Shown: positions 16,267 to 25,590, counted from the first letter of the stretch. The stretch is DNA of 64,000 bases from CAWJLE01 sp963843645 (GCA_963843645.1 CAWJLE010000002.1:186001-250000); one strand, 5' to 3'. The notes: a model not told the origin generated them from the letters alone. Translations and numbers: made by a program.

Positions 16267-17145
16267 ATGCTGGCACGCCGATTCAAGCAAGTCGATGTCT
16301 TCACGACGCAGCCGTATCGCGGCAATCCGGTGGCCGTCATCCTCGATGCAGACGGACTCAGCACGGAGGATATGCAGCAGATCGCGGCCTGGACGAACCT
16401 CTCGGAGACGACCTTCGTGCTCCCGCCGACACAGCCGGGCGCGGATTTCCGACTGCGGATATTCGGGCGGGTGAACGAGTTGCCCTTCGCCGGCCACCCG
16501 ACGATCGGCAGCGCCCACGCGGTGCTGGAGAGCGGGTGGGTCACGCCGACCGCGGGGCGCATGGTGCAGGAGTGCGGCGCGGGCCTCCTCCCGCTCCGGA
16601 TCGAGACCGGCGGCCCGGCGCGCCGCATTTTCGTGCGCGCGCCTGAGCCGCGCATTGCCCCGCTTCCGGCCGCGGCCGTCGAGCAGCTCAGCGCGGCGAT
16701 CGGCTCGACGGTTGCGGGGGCGCCGCTGGCGATCGACGTCGGCCCGGTGTGGCTGGTGGCCCGGCTGCCGGACGAGGATGCCGTCCACGCGCTGCGGCCG
16801 GACATGGCGGCCGTCACCCGCCTGAGCCGCGACCTCCACGCCGAAGGCGTCATCGCCTTCGGGCTCACCGGCCGGGCGACCTACCAGGTCTACACGCGCG
16901 CTTTTGCCCCCGTGGTCAACGTGCCCGAGGACCCGGTCTGCGGCTCCGGCAACGCGGGTGTGGCCGCGTTCCTGAACCACTTCGATCTGCTGGCGGCGAC
17001 GGGGCTCACCTATACCGCGCAGCAAGGCTACGAGGTCGGTCGCTGCGGGGTGCTGTCGGTCTGCGTGGACCCGGCCGACCGTTCGATCGAGGTCGGCGGG
17101 TCGTCCGTCACGTGCGTAGACGGCCTGCTGCGCGATCCCGCGTAG
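16267..17145 (+). CDS. PhzF family isomerase-like protein
   Basis: The 292-residue product fits the PhzF (phenazine biosynthesis-like) fold of two diaminopimelate epimerase-like halves. The start FKQVDVFTTQPYRGNPVAVI is the family signature, the presumed catalytic Glu is in NLSETTFVLPP, and the second half has VPEDPVCGSGNAGVAAFL. GCGGAGG lies five bases before the ATG. No other phenazine genes are near, so the substrate is unknown. It stands alone between a hairpin repeat and a terminator. Confidence 0.88.
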   Translation: MLARRFKQVDVFTTQPYRGNPVAVILDADGLSTEDMQQIAAWTNLSETTFVLPPTQPGADFRLRIFGRVNELPFAGHPTIGSAHAVLESGWVTPTAGRMVQECGAGLLPLRIETGGPARRIFVRAPEPRIAPLPAAAVEQLSAAIGSTVAGAPLAIDVGPVWLVARLPDEDAVHALRPDMAAVTRLSRDLHAEGVIAFGLTGRATYQVYTRAFAPVVNVPEDPVCGSGNAGVAAFLNHFDLLAATGLTYTAQQGYEVGRCGVLSVCVDPADRSIEVGGSSVTCVDGLLRDPA

Positions 17146-17316
17146 ACAGGCGCTCACGCACTTCCCCCGCACGAGGTCCGGTGTTCGTCGGCGGCATGGA
17201 TACCGGCGGCGTTGGCGCCCAGCGCGCGGGACGTCACCACGCCCTGGCGGTCCCGGCTGTTTGGGTCCCGGGGCAGCCGCTGCCCCCCAGGCCCGCCTCT
17301 GAATCGTTGTGACTCG

Positions 17317-17348
17317 AGGCCACCCTGCCCGACCGGACAGGGTGGCCT
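17317..17348 (+). terminator. Hairpin terminator after the PhzF-family gene
   Basis: AGGCCACCCTG (17317-17327) pairs perfectly with CAGGGTGGCCT (17338-17348) across a ten-base loop. The T-run after it is poor. The rest of the 17146-17507 gap holds a smaller GC-rich hairpin near 17270-17290 and the presumed promoter region of the next gene. Confidence 0.6.
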
Positions 17349-17507
17349 GATTCGTGGGCGCCCCCATCACGTGGATTACCCCGCCCGTCATTCTGAGTTT
17401 TCGCATATTGCGAATCCATCACTGACAGTTGGGCCGTATATGAATTGTATGCACGATTATTGACATCAGGCTTTCGACGCACGTTCACTTACATGAAGGA
17501 GACAACG

Positions 17508-17828
17508 ATGCCGAAATATCTCGTTCAGGCCAACTACGTCGGCGAAGGAATCAAGGGACTGCTGAAAGAGGGCGGCTCGGGTCGACGCGACGCGATCGAG
17601 AAGATGTTTAAGTCAGCGGGAGGCAGGATGGAAGCCTTCTACTTTGCTTTTGGCGACACTGACGTATACATCATCGCCGATCTGCCCGACAACGCATCGG
17701 CGGCGGCGCTGGTTCTGACCGTCAACGCATCCGGCGCCGCGTCCTGCAAGACGACGGTGCTCATCTCGCCGGAGGAGATCGACGCCGCTGCGAAGAAGTC
17801 ACCGAGTTACAGACCGCCAGGTCGTTAG
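17508..17828 (+). CDS. GYD domain protein
   Basis: The 106-residue product starts at ATG 17508 after AAGGAGAC. It has the GYD-family pattern: YLVQANYVGEGIKGLLKEGG, then RMEAFYFAFGDTDVYIIADL and ASAAALVLTVNASG. These small ferredoxin-like proteins are widespread and uncharacterised. The C-terminal part, TTVLISPEEIDAA, is also typical. It is followed by an NTF2-like gene, but a 125-base gap gives no sign of coupling. Confidence 0.85.
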   Translation: MPKYLVQANYVGEGIKGLLKEGGSGRRDAIEKMFKSAGGRMEAFYFAFGDTDVYIIADLPDNASAAALVLTVNASGAASCKTTVLISPEEIDAAAKKSPSYRPPGR

Positions 17829-17953
17829 GCGGGGCAGGGGCGTGATGCGTGGCGGGAGCACGGTGCCTCATCTGTCCTCGGACTCACGGGCCCACGAGCG
17901 GCAGCGCGACCTACCGCGCCCCGCCTCATTCAATCGATTAAGGAGAGCTATTT

Positions 17954-18386
17954 ATGTCAGCACAAGACGAAGTTCGTAAGGCATCAGAAAAATTCTACGC
18001 CGCGCTGAACCATTTGGTGAAGGGGGATTCGGCTCCGATGGCCGAGATCTGGTCCCACGGTCCCGACGTAATGACCATGCATCCGGTCGGTGGTCGGGAA
18101 GTGGGCTGGGACCAGGTCTGGGGAACGTGGGATCAGGTCTCCAAGGGGTTCTGCGTCTGGTCACGTCGAATTGAAAGACCAAATGATCCAGGTGTTCGGG
18201 GATGTGGGCTACGAGCTCGGCACCGAGCAGGGGCATGCCAAGCTCGGCGGCGAGGAGATCTCGTTCGAGCATCGCGTCACCAACATCTATCGCCGTGAGG
18301 CAGGCGCCTGGAAGATAGTCATGCATCACACCGACGTGTCGCCGGCGATGGTGGCTATTCTCAAGCGCATGACGGCGCACGCATAA
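17954..18386 (+). pseudogene. NTF2/SnoaL-like protein, frameshifted
   Basis: Two frames together give one SnoaL-like (NTF2-fold) protein. The first runs from ATG 17954 (EVRKASEKFYAALNHLVKGD, then AEIWSHGPDVMTMHPVGG). The second continues with VELKDQMIQVFGDVGYELG and GEEISFEHRVTNIYRR to 18386. The switch lies near 18150-18175 and corresponds to one extra base. The fold usually holds a small ligand or acts as an accessory enzyme. Whether the break is real or a sequence error cannot be told here. AAGGAGAGC precedes the start. Confidence 0.7.
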
Positions 18387-18438
18387 GGAACCCGTGGCCG
18401 GTTTCATCTGCCGCGACAGGGTATCGCACTGAATTAAT

Positions 18439-18478
18439 GGGAGTGCCCCCCGGTGATCGGAAGCCGGAGGGCACTCCC
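18439..18478 (+). terminator. Intrinsic terminator after the NTF2-like gene
   Basis: GGGAGTGCCC pairs with GGGCACTCCC around a GC-rich loop, followed by GTCAATTTT. This is a good intrinsic terminator for the genes from 17508. Confidence 0.7.
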
Positions 18479-18550
18479 GTCAATTTTGATGGAATTGTCC
18501 GGCGCGCCGTGATCGGGTGTGTGCAGGGATTTTGGGCGAGACAGCGGTCG

Positions 18551-18689
18551 GTACTGGGGCGACCAAGGTCGCGTCTGGATTACGAAGCCCGCCTCCGCGG
18601 GCTACGGCAACAGGAAGAACGGTCCTTCTGTCGCCGCAGCCCGCGGAGGCGGGCTTCGTAGTCCAGACGCGACCTTGGTCGCCCCGTAC
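18551..18689. repeat. Long hairpin repeat, AGCCCGCCTCCGCGGGCT family (copy 1)
   Basis: The arms start GTAC and GGGGCGACCAAGGTCGCG and include the palindromic core GCCCGCCTCCGCGGGC. The right arm is the near-perfect reverse complement. A second copy is at 59081-59231. The element has no coding frame of its own and looks like a non-autonomous palindromic repeat. Confidence 0.8.
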
Positions 18690-18732
18690 CGCCGACCGGC
18701 ACCCCCGCATGGACCCCCTGTACAGGCTCCGC

Positions 18733-18761
18733 TTGGAAGATAGCCATGGCCGTGCTACAAT
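18733..18761 (+). promoter_or_regulatory. Promoter of the response regulator gene
   Basis: TTGGAA (18733-18738) and TACAAT (18756-18761) are 17 bases apart, 80 bases ahead of the start codon at 18842. Confidence 0.55.
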
Positions 18762-18841
18762 AGGTAAACAAATTGTTGATATAGAGTGACACACCATCCT
18801 CCTTTCCGGTTCGCAGCATCTACCTTGCCCTGGGGGACGTC

Positions 18842-19627
18842 ATGGCGGAGCCCAGAATTCTGATAGTGGACGACGATCCCGGCCTCAGATCGATGCTCGT
18901 CCGCGTCCTCGCCATGGACAAGCACAAGCCGGACGTTGCCAGCAATGGCCTCGAAGCCATGGAGATGATCAAGGCCGTCCACTACGACCTGATCCTGCTC
19001 GATCTCGCCATGTATCCGGTGAGCGGCCTCGAGGTGCTCAAGTTCGTGAAGGAGCACGACCCCGACGTCGTGGTCGTCATCCAGACGGCCCATGCCTCGC
19101 TGGACAGCGCCGTGGAGGCGTTGCGCCTCGGCGCGTTCGACTATCTGTTCAAGCCCTCGTCGATAGACACCATCCTGCAGCGCACCCGCGCCGGCCTGCA
19201 GCATCATGCGCAGGTGCGCCGCCGCAGCGAGGTATTGAGTCAGCTCGACAAGCTGCGGGAGGCGCTCGATGGGATGCCGGCGCCCATCGTCGCTTCGACC
19301 CCGCTGCCGGACCGTGAGCCCCTCATTTGTTCGGGCGGACTCACCATCGACCGGTCCAGTCGCACCGCGACCCTGGACGGCCGGACCCTCAATCTGACGA
19401 CGACCGAATTCGACATGCTGCTGTGCCTGGTCCTCAGCGCGCCCGCGGTCTTGTCCGCGCCGGAGCTGGTCAAGAATGCCATGGGCTACGCCGCCGGTGA
19501 GATCGAGGCGCGCGAGCTGGTGAAGTGGCACATCTACCAGCTGCGGCAGAAGGTGGAGCAGGACCCCTCCAAACCCAAGCGCATCCGGAACGTGCGCAAC
19601 AAGGGGTACTTCTGGTGCAGCGAGTGA
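18842..19627 (+). CDS. OmpR-type response regulator (orphan)
   Basis: Residues 4-120 are a receiver domain: ILIVDDDPG with the acidic pocket, DLILLDLAMYPVSG with the phosphate-accepting Asp near 56, and FDYLFKPSS with the conserved Lys. Residues 155-260 are a winged helix of the OmpR type (LNLTTTEFDMLLCLVLSAPA and RIRNVRNKGYFWC). It would bind DNA when phosphorylated. No histidine kinase gene is next to it, so its partner is unknown. A promoter is visible 80 bases upstream. Confidence 0.9.
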   Translation: MAEPRILIVDDDPGLRSMLVRVLAMDKHKPDVASNGLEAMEMIKAVHYDLILLDLAMYPVSGLEVLKFVKEHDPDVVVVIQTAHASLDSAVEALRLGAFDYLFKPSSIDTILQRTRAGLQHHAQVRRRSEVLSQLDKLREALDGMPAPIVASTPLPDREPLICSGGLTIDRSSRTATLDGRTLNLTTTEFDMLLCLVLSAPAVLSAPELVKNAMGYAAGEIEARELVKWHIYQLRQKVEQDPSKPKRIRNVRNKGYFWCSE

Positions 19628-19677
19628 TCTAACCGCCGGTGCCCGATCGTTCCGCCCTGCGCGCGCCGCGCACCGCC

Positions 19678-19955
19678 GCCCTTCGCCGTCGCGCCGCCGC
19701 CCCTCGCCGTCGCACCGCCGCCCCTCGCTGTCGCGCCGCCGCCCCCGAATACTGTCACCCTGAGGAAGCGCCGTATGCGACCGAAGGGTCTCGCGCGCGA
19801 AAGACGAGCCCGTCTAGGTCGACCAAAAGGGCTCGTCTCTCGCGCGCGAGACCCTTCGGTCGCATACGACGCTCCCTCAGGGTGACAGTAATCGAGGGCG
19901 GCGGTGCGCGACGAGGGGCGGCGGTGCGACGGCGCGACGGCGAGAAGCGATCTCT
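19678..19955. repeat. Large hairpin repeat, CTGTCACCCTGAGG family (copy 1)
   Basis: The core 19751-19889 runs from ACTGTCACCCTGAGG to CCTCAGGGTGACAGT and includes TCTCGCGCGCGA arms. On the left lie three tandem 21-base CCGTCGC-GCCGCCG units, mirrored by GCGGCGGTGCG-type sequence on the right. A second core copy is at 31141-31311. It fills most of the 19628-20148 gap; no gene is visible there. Confidence 0.8.
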
Positions 19956-20148
19956 CTCCCAACCCTCCCAACTCTCGCTTCCGGAATCGCCAACCCTCGC
20001 TAACCGCACCCGACCGTTTCATATGGTATGCTGATATACAGAAAAGAACGCGACGAACACGGTCAGCCCCTCCTGGCGCCAACCGTGCAGCCCAAGGTGC
20101 AATGCGTCAGGCAACGGTCGCGGCAGAGCATCGCCAGAAACGGAGCGC

Positions 20149-20613
20149 GTGCCGGCAATGAAAGACTCTTACGTCCGCCTCAATCTGGAAGATCACGAGT
20201 TCCAGCAGATTTCGGTCATCCTGAGCGATCTGAGCGCCCAGCTGCCCGCGCGCTATGTGTTGTTGGTCGGCGCCGGGGGGCAGGTCATCGCCGAGTGGGG
20301 ACGGCGCGGAGCGAGGAACCCATTCACCCTGGCGGCGCTCATCGTGGGCGAGAAGATGCTTCAGACCGAGCTTTCCCCAACGGAGGGGGAGAGCGAGCCT
20401 GATCGCATCGTGATCATCGACGGCCGCGACGAGCTGCTGTTCGTGGCGCAGGCCGGACCTTACCTGGCGGTGATCGTCATCGCTTGTCGCGAGATCGCCG
20501 TCGAGTGGGCGAGATTCCTGATACCGCATGCGGTGAATCGTCTGCGCAAGCTCGAGGTGAAACCGGAGGATGCGGACCACGAACCCTGTCTCGACTTCGA
20601 TGGCGTCGACTGA
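20149..20613 (+). CDS. Roadblock/LC7-like protein
   Basis: The product (154 residues from GTG 20149, or 151 from ATG 20158) has the Roadblock order: a helix (FQQISVILSDLSAQ), a strand pair ARYVLLVGAGGQVIAEWG, a helix AALIVGEKMLQ, and strands DELLFVAQAGPYLAVIV. Such proteins bind small GTPases or serve as scaffolds. No MglA-like GTPase is nearby. GGAG lies just before the GTG. It stands upstream of the TadG-like gene but with its own gap of about 250 bases. Confidence 0.6.
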   Translation: MPAMKDSYVRLNLEDHEFQQISVILSDLSAQLPARYVLLVGAGGQVIAEWGRRGARNPFTLAALIVGEKMLQTELSPTEGESEPDRIVIIDGRDELLFVAQAGPYLAVIVIACREIAVEWARFLIPHAVNRLRKLEVKPEDADHEPCLDFDGVD

Positions 20614-20708
20614 ATGGGCGGCCCGGAGGGTGTGCGCCGGCCGCGGCGGCCTAACCAAACCTAACCGCCGTCACACCTTTGCCAACCGCACGCCCGTCAC
20701 TTTCACCG

Positions 20709-20714
20709 TATAAT
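20709..20714 (+). promoter_or_regulatory. Candidate -10 element before the TadG-like gene
   Basis: TATAAT lies about 160 bases before ATG 20872. No good -35 sequence is found at the right distance, so the assignment rests on the hexamer alone. Confidence 0.35.
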
Positions 20715-20871
20715 GGTCGTAGGAAACTGAAATCAGCTGCGAGCTGTCATCTCGGACCCGGCGACAGAGCGCAGGCTCCCACAGGGTCGGACGGCATCGA
20801 AGGTCCGACCAGAAGCAACCGCCAGTGCCGCAAGAACCACCAACCGCTCACAGCAATCCGGAGGTGCCTCT

Positions 20872-23019
20872 ATGAAGTCACAGAGAGCGGTTTCGATCAA
20901 GTCGGAGAGTGGTCAGTCCATTATCATCGTCAGCATGATCCTGGTGGTGCTGATCGCCCTGATGGCCCTGGTGGTGGATGTCGGCAACGCCTACGCCCAG
21001 CGGCGCGTGGCCCAGAACGCGGCCGATTCGGCCGCCCTCGCGGCGACCGGCGAGCTGGCGCGGGGCAGCGCAACGACCAACGCCAAAGTGCTGGCCGCGG
21101 CGAAATCGTACGCGCAGCAGAACGGGATCGACCCGAACGTGGTCGAGGTCCATTACTTCAGCTACAACCCCACTAACCAGCGGCAATCCGATCTCGGTGC
21201 GGTGCCGAACAACAACAGCGTGCCGCGCTCGGATGCTGACGGGGTCATGGCGACCGTCAGCCGCACCTTCCCCACGTACCTGGCCGGAGTGATCGGGCGC
21301 CGCAGCATGGCGGCGAGCGCCAGTTCGAGCGGGTACGTGGGTGAGGGCGCGTGCAGTGCCGGCGGCCCCGAGGACCCGCTGTTCCCCATCGCGGTCAGCA
21401 GAGACACGTTCACGCCCCTCGCCGATCAGTGGGTCCCCAAGTTTGGGCGGGACAACATCTACGTGATATGGGGCGAGAAAACGTCGCCCGGAAACTTCCA
21501 GTGGCTGTCCTGGAACCAGGACTCCGGCCACACCAGCGAGCAAACGCTGCTGTACAACCTGGATGGATCGGCGCAGAGCGGCGTTTGGAACGTCGGCGAC
21601 TCCATTCCGGCCGGACCGGGCAAGATGACCAGCAGCAACACGGCGAATCTGCTGCAGCAGCGCATCAACGGTCAGCTGCCGAACCCGGTGTCGGTGGCCG
21701 TGTACGATTACGTTTCCGGAACCGGGGCTAACGCCACCTATCACGTGGCCGGTTTCGCGAAATTCTACATCACCGGCTACAAATTCAAGAGCTCGAGCAA
21801 GTATGTGAAAGGCTACTTCGTGGAAACCGACCCGTCCATTTCGGAGGGTGGCTGCGGCTTCTACGGCACCCGGACCGTCAAACTGCGTCCCCCGATGAAA
21901 ATCACCCGAAACATCGAAGGCCGGCTCGCCTACCAGTGGTTGAAGACCGAAGGCGGTGACGCCGCACAGACCGTGAATCCGGCGGACGTGGTGCTGGTCA
22001 TGGACACGTCCGGCAGCATGAACCAGACCTGGGGCTCGAACCAGACGAAGATCGCCACGGCGCGCCGCGTGCTCAAGGATTTCGCCGGGCGGCTGCGCTC
22101 AGAACTCGGCGACCAGGTCGCCCTGGTCCACTTCCCCAAGGTGAACAATCTGAACGATGCGGCCGGCTACGAAACCTTCAGCAGCAGCTACAAGCTGAGC
22201 TGCAGCAATGACCGCAGCAATTACCGCTTCCGAGCGGAAACCCTGGTCGACCTCACGTCGCGCATGCAGAGTATCACAGACACGGTGACGTCGTTGGGCG
22301 CCAACGGCGGCACCCCGATTGCGGATGCGATGGACGCGGCCTTCGAGATCCTGAACGGGCCCGGCCACGTGGACGGGCACGCGAAGGTGGTGATCCTGGC
22401 CTCGGATGGTATGACGAACGTCACCCAGGACGGCCGTTGGACCGGATACAGCGGCAACACGACGTCCGGGATGGGCGGCTGCAACGGCACGGCTGAAGCG
22501 CAGGCCATGGACGTCGCACAGGCGGCCAAGACGGCCGGCGTCACGGTCTTCACCGTGGCCATCGGCAACGACTTCAGCGACACCATCCTGCAGAGCATGG
22601 CGTCGCCCAGCAGCGATCCGTCCAAGCCCCACTTCTTCGTCGCCTCGGATCCCACGGCGATGGAGCAGATCTACCAGTCGCTGGGCACTCGCGTGACCCA
22701 CCTGTCCGGAGAGTGCAAGGTGACCCCCGTCGAACAAGGTGCGGCGAGCGCCTACGTCGCCATTTGGAAGAATGGGGTCAAGGTCGCGGAAACGACTGCC
22801 GACTCCGGTGGGAACTTCGTATTCAGCAACGTGGCGCCAGGCACCTACACGATCGTCGCTTCGACGAGCCGCGATGGATTGACCTACAACGTGTTCATCA
22901 ATCGTATCGGCGGGATGGAGATCGATCCGCCCACAGTCGTCGTCGGTGAGCAAGCAGGCGTATACTCCGTCGACGTGTTCCTCAAGTCGTCGACACTGCC
23001 GGAATGCGCCGGAGGGTAA
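20872..23019 (+). CDS. TadG-like protein with von Willebrand factor A domain
   Basis: The 715-residue product begins with a TadE/G-type anchor (SGQSIIIVSMILVVLIALMA, then LVVDVGNAYAQRRVAQNAAD). Residues 365-600 are a VWA domain with the MIDAS motif DTSGSMN. A C-terminal beta domain resembles SpaA/carboxypeptidase regulatory repeats (GNFVFSNVAPGTYTIVAST). It is probably an exported pilus-associated or surface protein. A Flp pilin gene lies 1 kb downstream, but no secretion ATPase or TadC-type genes are in the window. GGAGGTG precedes the ATG. Confidence 0.8.
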   Translation: MKSQRAVSIKSESGQSIIIVSMILVVLIALMALVVDVGNAYAQRRVAQNAADSAALAATGELARGSATTNAKVLAAAKSYAQQNGIDPNVVEVHYFSYNPTNQRQSDLGAVPNNNSVPRSDADGVMATVSRTFPTYLAGVIGRRSMAASASSSGYVGEGACSAGGPEDPLFPIAVSRDTFTPLADQWVPKFGRDNIYVIWGEKTSPGNFQWLSWNQDSGHTSEQTLLYNLDGSAQSGVWNVGDSIPAGPGKMTSSNTANLLQQRINGQLPNPVSVAVYDYVSGTGANATYHVAGFAKFYITGYKFKSSSKYVKGYFVETDPSISEGGCGFYGTRTVKLRPPMKITRNIEGRLAYQWLKTEGGDAAQTVNPADVVLVMDTSGSMNQTWGSNQTKIATARRVLKDFAGRLRSELGDQVALVHFPKVNNLNDAAGYETFSSSYKLSCSNDRSNYRFRAETLVDLTSRMQSITDTVTSLGANGGTPIADAMDAAFEILNGPGHVDGHAKVVILASDGMTNVTQDGRWTGYSGNTTSGMGGCNGTAEAQAMDVAQAAKTAGVTVFTVAIGNDFSDTILQSMASPSSDPSKPHFFVASDPTAMEQIYQSLGTRVTHLSGECKVTPVEQGAASAYVAIWKNGVKVAETTADSGGNFVFSNVAPGTYTIVASTSRDGLTYNVFINRIGGMEIDPPTVVVGEQAGVYSVDVFLKSSTLPECAGG

Positions 23020-23095
23020 TCACCACAGCCCCGCGCGCCGTTGATCGTGAAACGCTGGAACTTCAGCCGGAGTTGGTCCACAAGGGAGGTGAGAC

Positions 23096-23992
23096 ATGGC
23101 GGAAGCTGAGCATCTCGACATCCTCAAGCGGAGCACGACATCCTGGAACGAGTGGCGGAAGCGGTATCCTGAGATCATGCCGGAGCTTGGTGGGGCGAAC
23201 CTCAGGCAGGCGCAGCTCCAGCACGCGGACCTCTGCGGAGCGGACCTCCGCGAGGCGGATCTTCGAGAAGCGGAATTGCGGGAGGCGGACCTCTTCGCGG
23301 CGAGCATCACCGGGGCCAACCTCTTCATGGCGGACCTGCAAGGGGCGAACCTCTGCCGGGCCGAGCTGTGCGGATCGGACCTCCGGAAGGCGAACTTCGC
23401 CGGGGCGAACCTCGGCGAGGCGGACCTCAGACGAGCGGACCTCAGATGGGCCAACCTGCGCGAGGCGAACCTCAAGTGGGCGGCCATCGAGGGCGCAAAC
23501 GTGGAGGGCGCAGGACCGATTGCCGGCGGGAACGCGCGAACAGCCACCGGCCCACGAGCACTCGGCGCCGCCGCTTTCGGTGAAGCCGGCGCGAGCGCGG
23601 AGCAGCTTCGCGTTCTGGAACGCGGTGTTGCGGCCTGGAATCAATGGCGCCGCGAGCATCCTGAGACCCGGCCGCACCTCCGCCGGGCGGACTTGTTCGC
23701 GATGAACCTCGCCAGCGCTCACCTCGAGCGCGCGGACCTGCGTGGCGCGGACCTGCGCTGGGTGGACCTGCGCTGGGCGAACCTCAGCGATGCCAACCTC
23801 GAGGGGGCGGACCTCGAGGACGCGGATCTGCGCTGGGCGGACCTCCGGTGGGCGACCCTCAGCGGCACGAACCTCAGGGGGGCGAACCTCGCCGGCGCGA
23901 ACTTCGACGACTGGCGGCCGGCTCGCGTTACCAATTTGCGGGGCGAGTTCGGATGCGTCAACTCACTTGTGGCCGCACACGAATCGGGTTAG
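23096..23992 (+). CDS. Pentapeptide-repeat protein with two repeat blocks
   Basis: The 298-residue product has two units. Each starts with a helical cap holding W-N-x-W-R (TTSWNEWRKRYPE near residue 15 and VAAWNQWRREHPE near 180) and continues with pentapeptide A(D/N)L repeats (ADLREADLREAELREADLF-like runs). A Gly/Ala linker separates them near residue 145-165. Pentapeptide repeats form a right-handed beta helix; functions range from gyrase protection to unknown. GGGAGGTGAG fixes the start. Confidence 0.85.
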   Translation: MAEAEHLDILKRSTTSWNEWRKRYPEIMPELGGANLRQAQLQHADLCGADLREADLREAELREADLFAASITGANLFMADLQGANLCRAELCGSDLRKANFAGANLGEADLRRADLRWANLREANLKWAAIEGANVEGAGPIAGGNARTATGPRALGAAAFGEAGASAEQLRVLERGVAAWNQWRREHPETRPHLRRADLFAMNLASAHLERADLRGADLRWVDLRWANLSDANLEGADLEDADLRWADLRWATLSGTNLRGANLAGANFDDWRPARVTNLRGEFGCVNSLVAAHESG

Positions 23993-24053
23993 AACCCGGT
24001 CCGTCGAACCTCTTCTCCATACGTCGCGCGCAGCCAGTGAAAGGAGGAACTCG

Positions 24054-24203
24054 GTGTCAATCGTCCAGGAACACGGCCAGGGCCTCGTCGAGTACGGATT
24101 GATCCTGGTGCTGGTTTCCATCCTTGCAATTGCCGTTCTGGTGCTGCTAGGAGCAAACATCGGTGGCGTCTATAGCAGCGTCACTGCACACCTTCCATTC
24201 TAA
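24054..24203 (+). CDS. Flp/Fap-type pilin subunit
   Basis: The 49-residue product starts at GTG 24054 after AAAGGAGG. It is a short basic-free leader followed by the Flp signature GQGLVEYGLILVLVSILAIA and a hydrophobic helix. TadA-type machinery processes such pilins at the Gly before the conserved Glu-Tyr stretch. With the TadG-like gene at 20872 it suggests a Tad pilus system whose core genes are elsewhere. Confidence 0.8.
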   Translation: MSIVQEHGQGLVEYGLILVLVSILAIAVLVLLGANIGGVYSSVTAHLPF

Positions 24204-24252
24204 GTCTTCTTCTATATTCTCTCCACGCCTTCTTCTGTCTCCCTCCTCCAAG

Positions 24253-24285
24253 ACAAAACGGCCCGCGCGACGGCCGTTTTGTCGT
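24253..24285. terminator. Bidirectional terminator after the pilin gene
   Basis: GACAAAACGGCC pairs with GGCCGTTTTGTC around a short GC loop. The A/T-rich stem ends give a T-run on both strands, so it can end transcription of the pilin gene and of the converging gene at 24344-25040. Confidence 0.8.
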
Positions 24286-24343
24286 TATGGGACTCAAACG
24301 CGTGCGGTGCAGAAGTCGGGCGACCCCGGCCGCACGTCCCCCC

Positions 24344-25040
24344 TCAGTTCCCGGCGTTGGCCGGCAGGGACTTGCGGGCGAACACCACGATCTCCACCAG
24401 CGGGCCGGCCCACGCGTTCGGCGCCCGCAGCATCCAGTGCGTGACGTGGGTGCCGGCGGTCGGGGCGACGAAGGTCAGGACGAAGCCGTAGGTCGAGCCG
24501 GACGGCACGCTGGTGCTCGGGCTGACGGCCAGCGGGTTTGCGCCGATCTGGTCCTTCTCCACCCACTTGAACGCCCAGTCCGGCCCCCAGGCGCAGCTGC
24601 CGGTATTCTTCATATTCACCGTGACGTGCGACGGGAACCGGGCGGTGACGACCGTGCTGCTTCGGATCGATTGACACGAGCTGTGCGCCGTTCTCACACG
24701 GTGGGGCCAGCGGACCCGGCGTCACGGCGATCTTGTCCGTGCCGAGGACGCGCGACCGCGTCGGTGTCGGCGTGGGCAAGGCCTTGCCGGGGAGGCCTGG
24801 GAGCCGGCCCGCCCGGCGCGTCGGCGTCGCACCGCTCGCTGCCTGCGGCGTCAAGAGGTTCGAGCACTCCTGGTCGTCGCACGGCGGCGACTTGAACGTC
24901 GCCGTCGGGGCGGGGGACTGCTTGGGAGCGGCGCCGGCGGTGGGCGCCGGCTGCAGCCCGAACCACGACGCGGCGCTGCCCAGAACCAGGAGGGCCAGCA
25001 ACAGGGTGCCGAGGAGTATGAGTCGTTTCTGGGTAGACAT
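24344..25040 (-). pseudogene. Exported NBR1-type Ig-like domain protein, frameshifted
   Basis: The minus-strand start at 25040 follows AAGGAGG. The first frame gives a signal peptide or anchor (RLILLGTLLLALLVLGSAAS) and a Pro/Thr linker. Near 24665 the sense passes to another frame, which gives VTVNMKNTGSCAWGPDWAFK and later PTAGTHVTHWMLRAP, typical of the NBR1-like Ig domain of Chloroflexota surface proteins. The second half of the domain is complete. It is either a decayed gene or an indel error. A similar intact protein is at 34146-34832. Confidence 0.7.
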
Positions 25041-25380
25041 AACCAATCCTCCTTGGAAGAGACGAGCGCTTCCACTCGGGGTGGGCCGGGCTGAGCGGCG
25101 CCAGGGGGACCGATCGACGAAGGACGGGTACTTCCCAATCGCAGGGTGGCGGTCACGACGTAGGGGAGGGTGGCGAGGGATGGCGGCTGTCATCGTGCAC
25201 GTCGTTCCTGTGAATTCACGTATATACCGCTTCATTATATTGGCGTTCGCCGATGCGCGGCTATGACGCGCGTCACCCGCGCGCGCCTCGAGGGTGCGGC
25301 ACCGAGAGCCGCACCCTCCGGGCCGAACGCCGGGGGGCTACGGTCTCGCCCATAGTCGGATTCACCCGACGCTCGGCAAC

Positions 25381-25546
25381 CTGACTCCTACCCACTTTGC
25401 TCACTCAGCCGCCGCAGACCTCTCTCCCGGCCTCTCCCCTGCAAAGGGAGAGGAGAACGTCAACCGATTTGCTCCTCTCCCTTTGCAGGGGAGAGGCCGG
25501 GAGAGAGGTCTGCGGCGGCTGAGTGAGCAAAGTGGGTAGGAGTCAG
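25381..25546. repeat. Perfect long inverted repeat, CTCTCCC family (copy 1)
   Basis: The arms start CTGACTCCTACCCACTTTGC and run about 75 bases each, including CCTCTCCCCTGCAAAGGGAG, around a short AACGTCAACCGATTTG-type loop. A related repeat is at 62456-62597. It takes up much of the 25041-25638 gap between two divergent genes. Confidence 0.85.
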
Positions 25547-25558
25547 CTCGGCAACCAC

Positions 25559-25587
25559 TTGACACGTCTTCACGTTCGTCGTATACT
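25559..25587 (+). promoter_or_regulatory. Consensus promoter of the TetR/ICMT operon
   Basis: TTGACA (25559-25564) and TATACT (25582-25587) are exactly 17 bases apart. The start codon lies 52 bases after the -10. Confidence 0.8.
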
Positions 25588-25590
25588 CCC

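Noticed and set aside
15997..17406. Long open frame on the minus strand opposite the PhzF-family gene
   Set aside because: It is rich in Arg, Gly and Pro with no domain, and opposite a clear gene. Only its last part, outside that gene, looks real.
19639..20034. Frame across the 19.7-kb hairpin
   Set aside because: It is translated repeat sequence, Arg/Ala-rich, with no binding site.
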